This document shows positions 1 through 6,954 of a DNA stretch of 64,000 nucleotides, one piece after another. Below the pieces are notes generated by a model, which worked only from the letters and a program-made list of their open reading frames with translations, did no database searches and was not told the DNA's origin. Within the stretch, counting starts at the first letter, position 1, and each line of letters opens with the position of its first letter. Origin of the DNA: Candidatus Cloacimonadota bacterium. GTDB taxonomy: Bacteria; Muiribacteriota; UBA6191. The stretch lies in the NCBI GenBank assembly GCA_023954715.1, contig JAGSHD010000005.1, positions 124,001 to 188,000 of the forward strand, written 5' to 3'. A program made the translations under genes and the position numbers.

Positions 1-174
1 TCCCCAACCAAATTGTTGTGGAGAACCAAACTCTCCCCCGTTACCAGATTCAGACCACGGTAAGTACATTAGAGTTTTATTGTCATGACTTTGTAGAGCT
101 CTTTCAACGATCCATTGAGTATGTAAATATTCACATCGGTTATGTGAGCTGTAAACTAGTGCGGTAGGGTTCAT
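1..174 (-). CDS. 5' end of an unidentified protein, cut by the window edge
   Basis: The reverse strand is open from an ATG at 174-172 to base 1, giving 58 codons. An AAAGGA ribosome binding site sits about 7 bases upstream, which fixes this start. The visible N-terminus begins MNPTALVYSSHNRCEYLHTQ and contains a Gly-rich stretch (SGNGGEFGSPQ). The first residues could be the first beta strand of an alpha/beta fold, but I do not recognise the family. No signal peptide is seen. It is divergent from the gene at 522. Both its extent and function are unresolved. Confidence 0.6.
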   Translation of the reverse strand, partial: MNPTALVYSSHNRCEYLHTQWIVERALQSHDNKTLMYLPWSESGNGGEFGSPQQFGWG

Positions 175-303
175 TTTACGTCCTTTGTATAGAATGTGTT
201 CACTGTAATAGCAAATTTAATGGCAAGATTGTAACGGAAAGTAGGCTCATGGTGCAAAAAAAAAGTGAAAGTATTTAACCGTAATAGAATTATTATTTGG
301 AGT

Positions 304-441
304 ATGTCATTTATTGCCTATTTTTGTACATTTTTGTTAGTTATGAACTGGATGATTTTCATGATAAAAAGTCAGGGTAAAAAAAATAGAGAAAATCATA
401 AAAATTTCGCAACCTATCTACGTTTTGAGCGTAGAATATGA
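304..441 (+). CDS. possible 45-residue single-span membrane peptide
   Basis: An ATG at 304 opens a 45-codon frame ending in TGA at 439-441. The product has one hydrophobic segment (residues 2-22, rich in Phe, Leu, Ile and Met) followed by a strongly basic tail (KSQGKKNRENHKNF). This is the layout of a small inner-membrane peptide. TTTGGAG lies directly before the ATG, but its spacing of 1 base is too short for a good ribosome binding site, so translation is uncertain. It occupies the 347-base divergent gap between the genes at 174 and 522, where I otherwise see only AT-rich DNA and a short hairpin (CTACG...CGTAG, about 419-435). Confidence 0.3.
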   Translation: MSFIAYFCTFLLVMNWMIFMIKSQGKKNRENHKNFATYLRFERRI

Positions 442-521
442 GATAATTGAGCTAAATTTCAAGTTGATCTATCTACTTAAGTACAAAGATAGAGGATAAT
501 AAAGTCATCGAAGGATTAAAA

Positions 522-2054
522 ATGATCGTATCCATGAAAAAATTAAGCATATTTTTAGTTGTTGCATTTACCATGTTTGGCAGTGCTTTTGCTATATCTG
601 ATGTAGAGATGAACATTGTTTCTAAGTTTTGGCAACTAGACTCAAAAAGTAAAAAAATCATGTCAAAAGTTGCTGATTGGGCAGTAGAGTATAATACAGA
701 TAAGGTTATTTCTTCTGTTTCTGCTCAAGAGTTAAAAGAGCTTGTAAGAGATTCTGTAAAGCTATCAGTTGAAGCACGAAAGCTCAAAAAAATAGTTGCT
801 GGTACTAACAACCGGATCTTGATGGATGAAAAATTCAATGAACTTGCTGAAAGTAGCAACTTGGGTGAAACAGATTTATTGAGATTAGTAGTTGGAACGG
901 GCGTGCACTTAATCACTTATGAGCAAATGGCTTTTTTTTATGAGCTAGCAAAGAGAGATAATACCTTGAAAGCTAAGTTTAATGAAATCAATGTGTTTGG
1001 ATTACGAAATCATTATGACCGCTTAGAAAAAAACTTCTTAGGTGTTTACAAAAGAAAAAACTTCGCATTATCAATGAAAATCCTAGGTGACAATAAAGAC
1101 CAGCTAACTCGTTTACAAAGCGGAAAAGGAGAGTATCTTCATAGTATCTTAACTAGGTTAGACACTGAGCTAGCAAAAGAGCTAAAGAAAGATACAGGGT
1201 TTTTCAGTTCAATAATAAACTTAATAAAAAAAGATTGGGCATTAACAGTGTCTAGACATAACCAACGTACAAACTCTTTAATGTATTATATTTCAAAAAC
1301 ATTCGGAAACGCAGCAGGGGCTTTAAATGTTCAAAAGCTGATGAGATCGATTCCTAAAGATGAGCTAAAAAGAGTACGACTTGAGGAGCTTCAACCAGGT
1401 GATGTTGTTTTAGAAAAAACAGCTGGAGCAATTACAGATAAGTTTATTCCGGGTCATTTTGGTCATGTGGCTATGTATTTTGGTCGTCCTGATCAACTAC
1501 AAGATGTTTTACTATCTAATGGTAAAAGATTGTTAGATCACGATGTTGTAAAAAAACACTTAGATAAACTAGAAGACGGAGAGACGATTGTAGAGTCTAT
1601 CCGACCGGGTGTTACTTTAGTTAAATTAGAGCACTGGACTGTAAATGATGTTGCGATCCTAAGACCAAGTTCTTACCCAAAAGAAAAACTAGGAGATACA
1701 CTTCTAAGAGCAATTAAATATGTAGGTACAATTTATGATTTTAACTTTGATGTAAACACAAGAGAGATCATTGTATGTTCTGAATTACCTTATCAAGCTT
1801 TTGAAGGCATCAAGTTTCGTATAGCCAAAGCTGCTGGTAGATGGACCATTAGTCCTGATGACGTTGCTGTATTAGCAGGTCCTGCTGGACAAACAACTCC
1901 AAATAGACCATTTGAGTTAGTATATTTCAATAATGATGAAACAGTAATCCCTCAAAAGGATGCTTTTAAATTGTATGTTGATTTATTGACTGCTGAGAAA
2001 AGTAGGTATCAAGAAGTACCAAAACAAAAAGCAGACTTTCTAGTCCAAGAATAG
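522..2054 (+). CDS. secreted YiiX-like permuted papain-fold protein with a long helical N-terminal domain
   Basis: This 510-residue protein begins with a signal peptide (hydrophobic stretch about residues 8-24). The ATG at 522 is supported by GAAGGA six bases upstream; an ATG at 534 is the alternative. Residues about 30-280 are helical and charged, without a family I recognise. Residues about 285-470 match the permuted NlpC/P60-papain fold of the YiiX/C92 type. An opening LQPGDVVLEK is followed by GHFGHVAMYFG with the candidate catalytic His, and later by IVCSELPYQAF with the candidate catalytic Cys. In this superfamily the Cys normally lies C-terminal to the His, as here. The family cleaves amide or ester bonds in peptidoglycan or lipids, but the substrate here is unknown. 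The gene is monocistronic, with a terminator just downstream. Confidence 0.7.
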   Translation: MIVSMKKLSIFLVVAFTMFGSAFAISDVEMNIVSKFWQLDSKSKKIMSKVADWAVEYNTDKVISSVSAQELKELVRDSVKLSVEARKLKKIVAGTNNRILMDEKFNELAESSNLGETDLLRLVVGTGVHLITYEQMAFFYELAKRDNTLKAKFNEINVFGLRNHYDRLEKNFLGVYKRKNFALSMKILGDNKDQLTRLQSGKGEYLHSILTRLDTELAKELKKDTGFFSSIINLIKKDWALTVSRHNQRTNSLMYYISKTFGNAAGALNVQKLMRSIPKDELKRVRLEELQPGDVVLEKTAGAITDKFIPGHFGHVAMYFGRPDQLQDVLLSNGKRLLDHDVVKKHLDKLEDGETIVESIRPGVTLVKLEHWTVNDVAILRPSSYPKEKLGDTLLRAIKYVGTIYDFNFDVNTREIIVCSELPYQAFEGIKFRIAKAAGRWTISPDDVAVLAGPAGQTTPNRPFELVYFNNDETVIPQKDAFKLYVDLLTAEKSRYQEVPKQKADFLVQE

Positions 2055-2073
2055 TCACAAAATATTTAAAGAT

Positions 2074-2111
2074 AAAAAGCTCCATCACTTTGATGGAGCT
2101 TTTGTGTTTTT
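2074..2111 (+). terminator. intrinsic terminator after the YiiX-like gene
   Basis: AAAAGCTCCATCA and TGATGGAGCTTTT form a near-perfect stem of about 12 bp around a 3-base loop, followed by TTGTGTTTTT. It lies 20 bases after the stop codon. Confidence 0.85.
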
Positions 2112-2134
2112 ATGGCGAAATGTAGCGATGTATT

Positions 2135-2163
2135 TTGCAAAATATCTAAGCATAGTTTACTAT
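2135..2163 (+). promoter_or_regulatory. sigma-70-type promoter candidate for argGH
   Basis: TTGCAA at 2135-2140 and TACTAT at 2158-2163 are separated by 17 bases. They are located between the upstream terminator and the argG start, leaving a leader of about 35 bases. Confidence 0.45.
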
Positions 2164-2205
2164 TTAATCTCTTAATTTGAACCCATAAAACTAGGTGGAG
2201 AAACC

Positions 2206-3468
2206 ATGACTCAAAATTATCATAAAGTATCATCTCATGAAGCTAAAAAAGGTGAATTTACACGATGTGTTCTTTTATATTCTGGAGGTTTAGATACCTC
2301 TGTTATGTTGAAGATGATACAAGAAAGATATGATTGTGAAGTTTTGGCTTTAACGCTTAATATTGGACAAAGAGCAGATGATTTAGAGGCCATTAAGCAA
2401 AAAGCACTTAAATTGGGTGCTGTAGATTGTATTGTTTATGATGCTCAAAAAGAGTTTGCTGATAAGGTGATTTCAAGAGCAATTAAATCCAATGCAGATT
2501 ATCAAGGGGGATACGCTTTAGGCTGTCCACTAGGTCGTGTGATAATTTCAGAAATTGCTGTTGCTGTGGCAAACAAATATGACTGTCAAGTTATCGCCCA
2601 TGGATGTACAGGCAAAGGTAACGATCAGGTACGATTTGAAGGGTATATTACAACTCTAGATCCAAAGCTAAAAATTATAGCACCGATTCGTGAGTGGAAC
2701 ATAGGTAGAGATGAGTCTTTAGAGTACGTAAAAAAGCATGGTATCGATGTAAAACAAAAAGCTGAGCACTCTTATTCTTATGATGAAAACCTATGGGGTT
2801 CAACAAGTGAGGGTATGGAGATTGAAGATGCTGCACAAATTCCAAAACTAAAAGATATACTAAGCTGGTCAACACATCCTGAAAATGCTCCAAGCGAGCC
2901 ACAAGATATCGTTGTAGAGTTTGATCAAGGGATTCCAATTGCTGTTAACAACAAAAAAGCAGAGTTGTTTGAAATCATTGAAGAATGCAATAAAATAGGC
3001 TCTAAACATGGGGTAGGAATATTTCATCTAATTGAAGATCGAGTGGTTGGGCTCAAAGTACGTGGGATCTATGAAAATCCAGGAGCGAGTATTTTAATCA
3101 ATGCTCATAAGCAACTCGAGAGATTAGTATCTACAAGAGAAGAAAACGAGTTAAAGACATTTATGGATACTAAATGGGCTTATCTTTGTTATGGTGCAAA
3201 ATGGTTTGAACCTACTATGAGTCATATTCATGCTTATGCAGATGATCAAAATAAAAAAGTAAATGGATTAGTAACAGTTAGGCTATATAAAGGGACGATC
3301 ACAATTGTTGCTATTGATTCAAAAGACTCTTTACTTGATCCAGATTTAGTTACGTTTGATTCATCAGATTCTTTTAACGCTAATGCATCTGCTGGTTTTA
3401 TTGAACTTTGGAACCTTCCTCAAAAAACAGCTTATCAAGTAGATAAAAAGAGAAATGAAAATGTCTAA
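2206..3468 (+). CDS. argG: argininosuccinate synthase
   Basis: ArgG joins citrulline and aspartate using ATP to make argininosuccinate, the penultimate step of arginine synthesis, in the cytoplasm. The 420-residue protein has the N-type ATP pyrophosphatase P-loop YSGGLDTSVML (residues about 26-36). It also has the family motifs AHGCTGKGNDQVRFE, APIREW and EHSYSYDENLWGSTSEGMEIE, which bind ATP, aspartate and citrulline. Length is normal (about 400-450). AGGTGGAG lies five bases before the ATG at 2206. The 3' end overlaps argH by 14 bases, so the two are co-transcribed and probably translationally coupled. No other arginine-pathway gene is in the window, so citrulline must come from elsewhere. 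Confidence 0.96.
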   Translation: MTQNYHKVSSHEAKKGEFTRCVLLYSGGLDTSVMLKMIQERYDCEVLALTLNIGQRADDLEAIKQKALKLGAVDCIVYDAQKEFADKVISRAIKSNADYQGGYALGCPLGRVIISEIAVAVANKYDCQVIAHGCTGKGNDQVRFEGYITTLDPKLKIIAPIREWNIGRDESLEYVKKHGIDVKQKAEHSYSYDENLWGSTSEGMEIEDAAQIPKLKDILSWSTHPENAPSEPQDIVVEFDQGIPIAVNNKKAELFEIIEECNKIGSKHGVGIFHLIEDRVVGLKVRGIYENPGASILINAHKQLERLVSTREENELKTFMDTKWAYLCYGAKWFEPTMSHIHAYADDQNKKVNGLVTVRLYKGTITIVAIDSKDSLLDPDLVTFDSSDSFNANASAGFIELWNLPQKTAYQVDKKRNENV

Positions 3469-4651
3469 GAAACTTTGGCAAACAAAAAGTGGTTTACACC
3501 CATTAGTAGAAGCCTATACCACTTCTGACATTAGTGCAGATCAAATGTTGTTACCTTATGATGTACAAGCAAGCAGTGCTCATGCCTCTATGCTTTGCAA
3601 AATAGGAGTAATAACAAAAGATGAAGAGCAAGACCTTCAAAAAGCTTTTGATCAGATTTTAGCTTTGTACAATAAAGGTGAGTTTGTTTTGACTCCAGCC
3701 CAAGAGGACTGTCATACAGCTATAGAGCAATACATCACAGAACACTTCGGGCAAGTAGGGAAAAAAATTCATACAGGACGTTCACGAAACGATCAGGTTT
3801 TAGTGATGATGCGTTTGTATATGAAGGATCAAGTTAGTGAAATTCAACAAAAAATAAAGCAATTGATTACAGTGTTTGAAGATGTTTCTAAAAAATATCA
3901 AAATATTGCAATGCCAGGCTACACACATATGCAACGTGCTATGCCTACTACAGTTGGTATCTTTTTTGATTCATACAAACAAGCTTTGAGCGATTTAACC
4001 CTATTGATACCAGGCTTGTTAGACTATATAGATCAAAATCCATTAGGGAGTGCAGCCGGTTTTGGCATCAATCATTTGAAACTAGACAGACAAGAAACTA
4101 CCGAGCTCTTAGATTTAGCTCGAGTTCAAAGCAATCCTTTGTATTGTGCCATGTCTAGGGGCTTTTTTGAGGGTACAATTTTATCTGTATTAGGACAATC
4201 TATGATATTAAGCAGTAGGTTTTCTGTTGATATGATGTTGTTTACTACTCAGGAGTTTTCGTTTTTCTCTTTAGGAGATGAATATGTAACTGGCTCGTCC
4301 ATTATGCCTCAAAAGAAAAACTATGATTTGTTTGAGGTAATGCGAGGTAACTCCAAATTATTTTTTGGTTATGAATCTCAAATTCGTGACATTATCTTAG
4401 GTTTAGGCAGTGGATATCATAGAGACTTGGGTTTAACTAAAACACCTTTTGTTCAAGCGATTGATTTGATACAAAGTACTCTTGATTTGTTACTTGAAGT
4501 TGTACCTCAGTTACAGATAAACAAAGTTAATTTACAAAAGTCTATGACTAAAGAGCTGTTTGTAACGGATGAAGTCTATAAAAAAGTTGCTCAAGGAGAG
4601 CCATTTCGAGATGCATATCTAGAGGTAAAAGAGAGCTTTTTTAAAGAATAA
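3455..4651 (+). CDS. argH: argininosuccinate lyase, short form
   Basis: ArgH splits argininosuccinate into arginine and fumarate. The fumarase/aspartase superfamily signature GSSIMPQKKN, carrying the catalytic serine loop, is present around residue 285. TGRSRNDQV and PGYTHMQRAMPTT are also typical of ArgH. The protein has 398 residues, about 60 fewer than usual (about 457-465). The missing part is the C-terminal end, since the sequence stops soon after GEPFRDAYLEV, where other family members continue. The residues after the signature are YD rather than the usual PD. ATG at 3455 or 3461 could be used; both lie inside the end of argG. Function is probable because the catalytic parts are intact. 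Confidence 0.92.
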   Translation: MKMSKKLWQTKSGLHPLVEAYTTSDISADQMLLPYDVQASSAHASMLCKIGVITKDEEQDLQKAFDQILALYNKGEFVLTPAQEDCHTAIEQYITEHFGQVGKKIHTGRSRNDQVLVMMRLYMKDQVSEIQQKIKQLITVFEDVSKKYQNIAMPGYTHMQRAMPTTVGIFFDSYKQALSDLTLLIPGLLDYIDQNPLGSAAGFGINHLKLDRQETTELLDLARVQSNPLYCAMSRGFFEGTILSVLGQSMILSSRFSVDMMLFTTQEFSFFSLGDEYVTGSSIMPQKKNYDLFEVMRGNSKLFFGYESQIRDIILGLGSGYHRDLGLTKTPFVQAIDLIQSTLDLLLEVVPQLQINKVNLQKSMTKELFVTDEVYKKVAQGEPFRDAYLEVKESFFKE

Positions 4652-4704
4652 AACTGGAACATTTCTAACCTGTTCAGACATCATAGAAGTTAGAGAATCA
4701 GTTT
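4651..4704. terminator. imperfect hairpin between convergent genes, possible terminator
   Basis: AAACTG (4651-4656) pairs with CAGTTT (4699-4704), and inside it TCTAAC pairs with GTTAGA, with an internal loop. It sits between the stop codons of argH and the minus-strand gene at 4732. There is no clear T run, so the call is weak. Confidence 0.3.
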
Positions 4705-4731
4705 AAAGTGATTGTGTATATGTAGTATGTA

Positions 4732-5616
4732 TTAAAGCCAAAACTGCCACCACTTTGATTTAGTTTTATTATCTGTTAAAGCCACTTCTTGTTTTGAATC
4801 TAACTGAATGTAATTTATTCCTTTTATCGCTGATAATATAGCCAGATGTAGCTCATCGAATAGTTCATTAGATAGCTTTATATATTCATTTTGAAGATCG
4901 TTGCTTACAAAACTATGGTCATTCCAAGACCCCATGCCTCCAAATACCCATGCTTGAAAAGAACAATATAAAAGCGTTTTTCGTTCATTGCTGATTAAGT
5001 CTAATGGGAGCTTGATATAATCGTTTATCGGTAAATCAGTATCATAATCTAGATGAGCCAATGACTTATCGAAGATGTCACCAAAATTCGATAAATTGTT
5101 TGTATGAGCAAATTTGGAAATACGTGGAAGTATTGACTTTAAATTAATTTTACATCGATATAGTGAAGGTAAATCAATATTAGGAGGAATGAAGTCCTTA
5201 GCTATTCTTAAATAGGTGATGTCCCATATATCCTGATCCTCCGACCCATTACTCTTGACAGTCCAGTCGGCTTCCCACAGATCAGACCGTTCGTTGGTAG
5301 ATGTTTGAAGCATCCATCTACCCCCTCCACCAATAAAGCCTGATGTTTCTCGTACAAAAGAGTCTGTTTCATTGTCTTTCGTATAGCAAACGGATATCTG
5401 TTTGACATTTGCTTTATATAAATACTCAAACCACTTATGAACACTGGTACAAATGTTTTGCCTTTCATAACCGCTGCGTTTCTCTTTTACATCAGAGAAT
5501 TGAATTTGATTCCATTCTTCAATAGTGGTATCACAATCCTTAAAATGCCTAGATTGAGAGAGGTAACAATTACCTTGTAAACATATAGATAACAATTGTA
5601 TTACTGAATAGTTCAT
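4732..5616 (-). CDS. unknown 294-residue protein with Trp-rich C-terminus
   Basis: I do not recognise a family. The protein is soluble and acidic, with a mixed alpha/beta look, a Gly/Trp-rich centre (GFIGGGGRWMLQ near residue 95, FGGMGSWND near 225) and a last segment KSKWWQFWL. The start (ATG at 5616) gives MNYSVIQLLSICLQGNCYLS, only moderately hydrophobic and not a convincing signal peptide. Part of the gene (about 5220-5340) looks richer in G+C than its neighbours. With its isolated, opposite orientation this hints at recent acquisition, but I have not measured it. An accessory or immunity-type role would be speculation. Confidence 0.6.
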   Translation of the reverse strand: MNYSVIQLLSICLQGNCYLSQSRHFKDCDTTIEEWNQIQFSDVKEKRSGYERQNICTSVHKWFEYLYKANVKQISVCYTKDNETDSFVRETSGFIGGGGRWMLQTSTNERSDLWEADWTVKSNGSEDQDIWDITYLRIAKDFIPPNIDLPSLYRCKINLKSILPRISKFAHTNNLSNFGDIFDKSLAHLDYDTDLPINDYIKLPLDLISNERKTLLYCSFQAWVFGGMGSWNDHSFVSNDLQNEYIKLSNELFDELHLAILSAIKGINYIQLDSKQEVALTDNKTKSKWWQFWL

Positions 5617-5706
5617 AAGTGGGATCTGCTTTCATAATTGTTAAAATATTAGTGATTACTAGTGTAAAGAGAATGAAAAAGATTTCAAAGAGTAAAAAGA
5701 CTTATC

Positions 5707-5736
5707 TTGAAATGTGATTTTTCACATTTTTATAAA
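5707..5736 (+). promoter_or_regulatory. promoter with a perfect palindrome filling its spacer
   Basis: TTGAAA (5707-5712) and TATAAA (5731-5736) are 18 bases apart and form a good sigma-70-type promoter. The spacer holds a perfect inverted repeat, AAATGTGA (5710-5717) and TCACATTT (5722-5729), with a 4-base centre. A palindrome between -35 and -10 is a typical operator position for a repressor or a MerR-like activator. The half-site TGTGA recalls CRP, but the CRP spacing is 6 rather than 4. Confidence 0.5.
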
Positions 5737-5742
5737 AGTAGT

Positions 5743-5956
5743 ATAGTTTAGAAGTAGACAAAATGCATATTATTCTTGTACTTGCGCAATTTCCTCCTTT
5801 ACGGTGAGTTTTTCCAACGATATCAAAGAGTCTTTAAGAAGTCACTTGAACAATAAGGGATTAGTCTGCTTTCAACTCTTAATTTAAGAGATTATTGCTC
5901 AAAAAGAGCAACAATTATTAATCTTTAACGTAGATACATAAAGCAGGCTATTTTTT
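5743..5956 (+). ncRNA. candidate structured RNA or attenuator ending in a branched terminator
   Basis: The 359-base gap between the divergent genes at 5616 and 5976 holds a promoter and, about 210 bases later, a terminator-like fold. TAGTCTGCTTT (5862-5872) pairs fully with AAAGCAGGCTA (5940-5950), 11 bp with one G-U, followed by TTTTTT (5951-5956). Inside the helix are two further hairpins: CTCTT/AAGAG (5876-5890) and TTGCTC/GAGCAA (5895-5911) with a 5-base A loop. The result is a multibranch structure, which simple terminators do not have. It ends 20 bases before the ATG of the ChaN-like gene, so it could be an independent small RNA or a leader that attenuates that gene. It matches no RNA family that I recognise. 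The 5' end is inferred from the promoter. Confidence 0.45.
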
Positions 5957-5975
5957 GGTGTGCAAAAGGATAATT

Positions 5976-6878
5976 ATGAAGTCTCTTTTATTACTAGTAT
6001 TGTTTGTATTTACAGCCACTTGTGCAACAATCAGCGAGTCTCAAATCAAACAAGAGCTTGAGTTTACTCAAAGTCTTCATTGTGAACTTGGAGAGTTAAA
6101 AAAATCTTTTGGGGTATCGGAGAGCTTCAACACTTATGAAAAAGAGTATTTTGATCGTGTAAACTCTACTAAACCTTCTTTGTTAAATGAAGCAGATTTT
6201 TACGATAGATTAAATCAAAGCAAGATTATTGTCATGGCAGACAATCATGTGAGTTTTGGCTCACAGACGAATACGATAAATATTATTCAAAGACAAAGTA
6301 AATCTTCAAAAAAGTTAATCTTAGTAATTGAATGGATTGATCGAAGTTTTCAGGCTGTTGTTAATCAATACTTGTTAGGCCAATTATCGCTAGACGAGCT
6401 AAAGAGCAAAGTACTATTTGATGAACTATGGGCTTTCTCATGGGAGAGTTATAGTAGAATCCTTAAAGCTGCAAAGGATCAAAAAGTACCAATTTATTTA
6501 GTTGAAAATTTGAAAAACACCAAAGATTTAACTAGTAGAGATGATGAAATTACTAAGTTGGTTAATAAGTTGTTACAAAAAAATGCAGAGTCTCAAGTGA
6601 TGGTAGTGTACGGAACGTATCATATACTAGGTAAAAACCACTTATTTCAAAGGTTTTTAAAGTTGGATAAAAAAACAACAGCCATCGTTTCACAGGCGGA
6701 GCAGGCCTATTGGACCATAGTAAAGCAAACTAAAGATAGTGAAAAATTAAGACAATTTAAACTTGCAGAGAGAGTAATGTATCTTCATGATTCTAAACCT
6801 CTTCACCAATTAGAGGATGAAAGGTACTATTACTTAAATCTTTTAGGCTGGGATGAAGAAGAATATTTTTGTGACTAA
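5976..6878 (+). CDS. ChaN/Tiki-like secreted or lipid-anchored protein
   Basis: The 300-residue protein starts at ATG 5976 with AAAAGGA six bases upstream; an upstream TTG at 5955 is in frame but has no ribosome binding site. A hydrophobic N-terminus (SLLLLVLFVFTATCATI) looks like a signal peptide, with a Cys that could allow lipidation. The body resembles the ChaN haem-binding/Tiki fold. A first motif (IVMADNHVSFGSQ) stands where the family has GE.H. It is followed by FSWESYSRILKAA.....VPIYLVEN and a late VVYGTYHILG. Family members bind haem or act as metalloproteases. The first His and the late His are kept, but the usual Glu is replaced. It lies just downstream of the structured RNA and 76 bases before the arginine deiminase gene. 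Confidence 0.5.
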   Translation: MKSLLLLVLFVFTATCATISESQIKQELEFTQSLHCELGELKKSFGVSESFNTYEKEYFDRVNSTKPSLLNEADFYDRLNQSKIIVMADNHVSFGSQTNTINIIQRQSKSSKKLILVIEWIDRSFQAVVNQYLLGQLSLDELKSKVLFDELWAFSWESYSRILKAAKDQKVPIYLVENLKNTKDLTSRDDEITKLVNKLLQKNAESQVMVVYGTYHILGKNHLFQRFLKLDKKTTAIVSQAEQAYWTIVKQTKDSEKLRQFKLAERVMYLHDSKPLHQLEDERYYYLNLLGWDEEEYFCD

Positions 6879-6891
6879 ATTCTCTCTATAA

Positions 6892-6919
6892 TTGACAAAT
6901 GACTAAAATGTCTTATGAT
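6892..6919 (+). promoter_or_regulatory. sigma-70-type promoter for the arginine deiminase gene
   Basis: A consensus TTGACA at 6892-6897 and TATGAT at 6914-6919 are spaced by 16 bases, about 35 bases before the start codon of the next gene. Confidence 0.6.
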
Positions 6920-6954
6920 ATTTTGAAATACATGATTACAATCAAGGAATTAGA

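Noticed and set aside
5710..5729. CRP-cAMP binding site
   Set aside because: The half-sites fit (TGTGA/TCACA), but the gap is 4 instead of 6. The promoter-spacer position is more typical of other regulators. Kept only as a palindrome.
5743..5956. Identification of the structured RNA as 6S, SRP or tmRNA
   Set aside because: The characteristic conserved elements (6S bubble, SRP GGAA apical loop, tmRNA alanine ends) are not visible, so I call it only a candidate.
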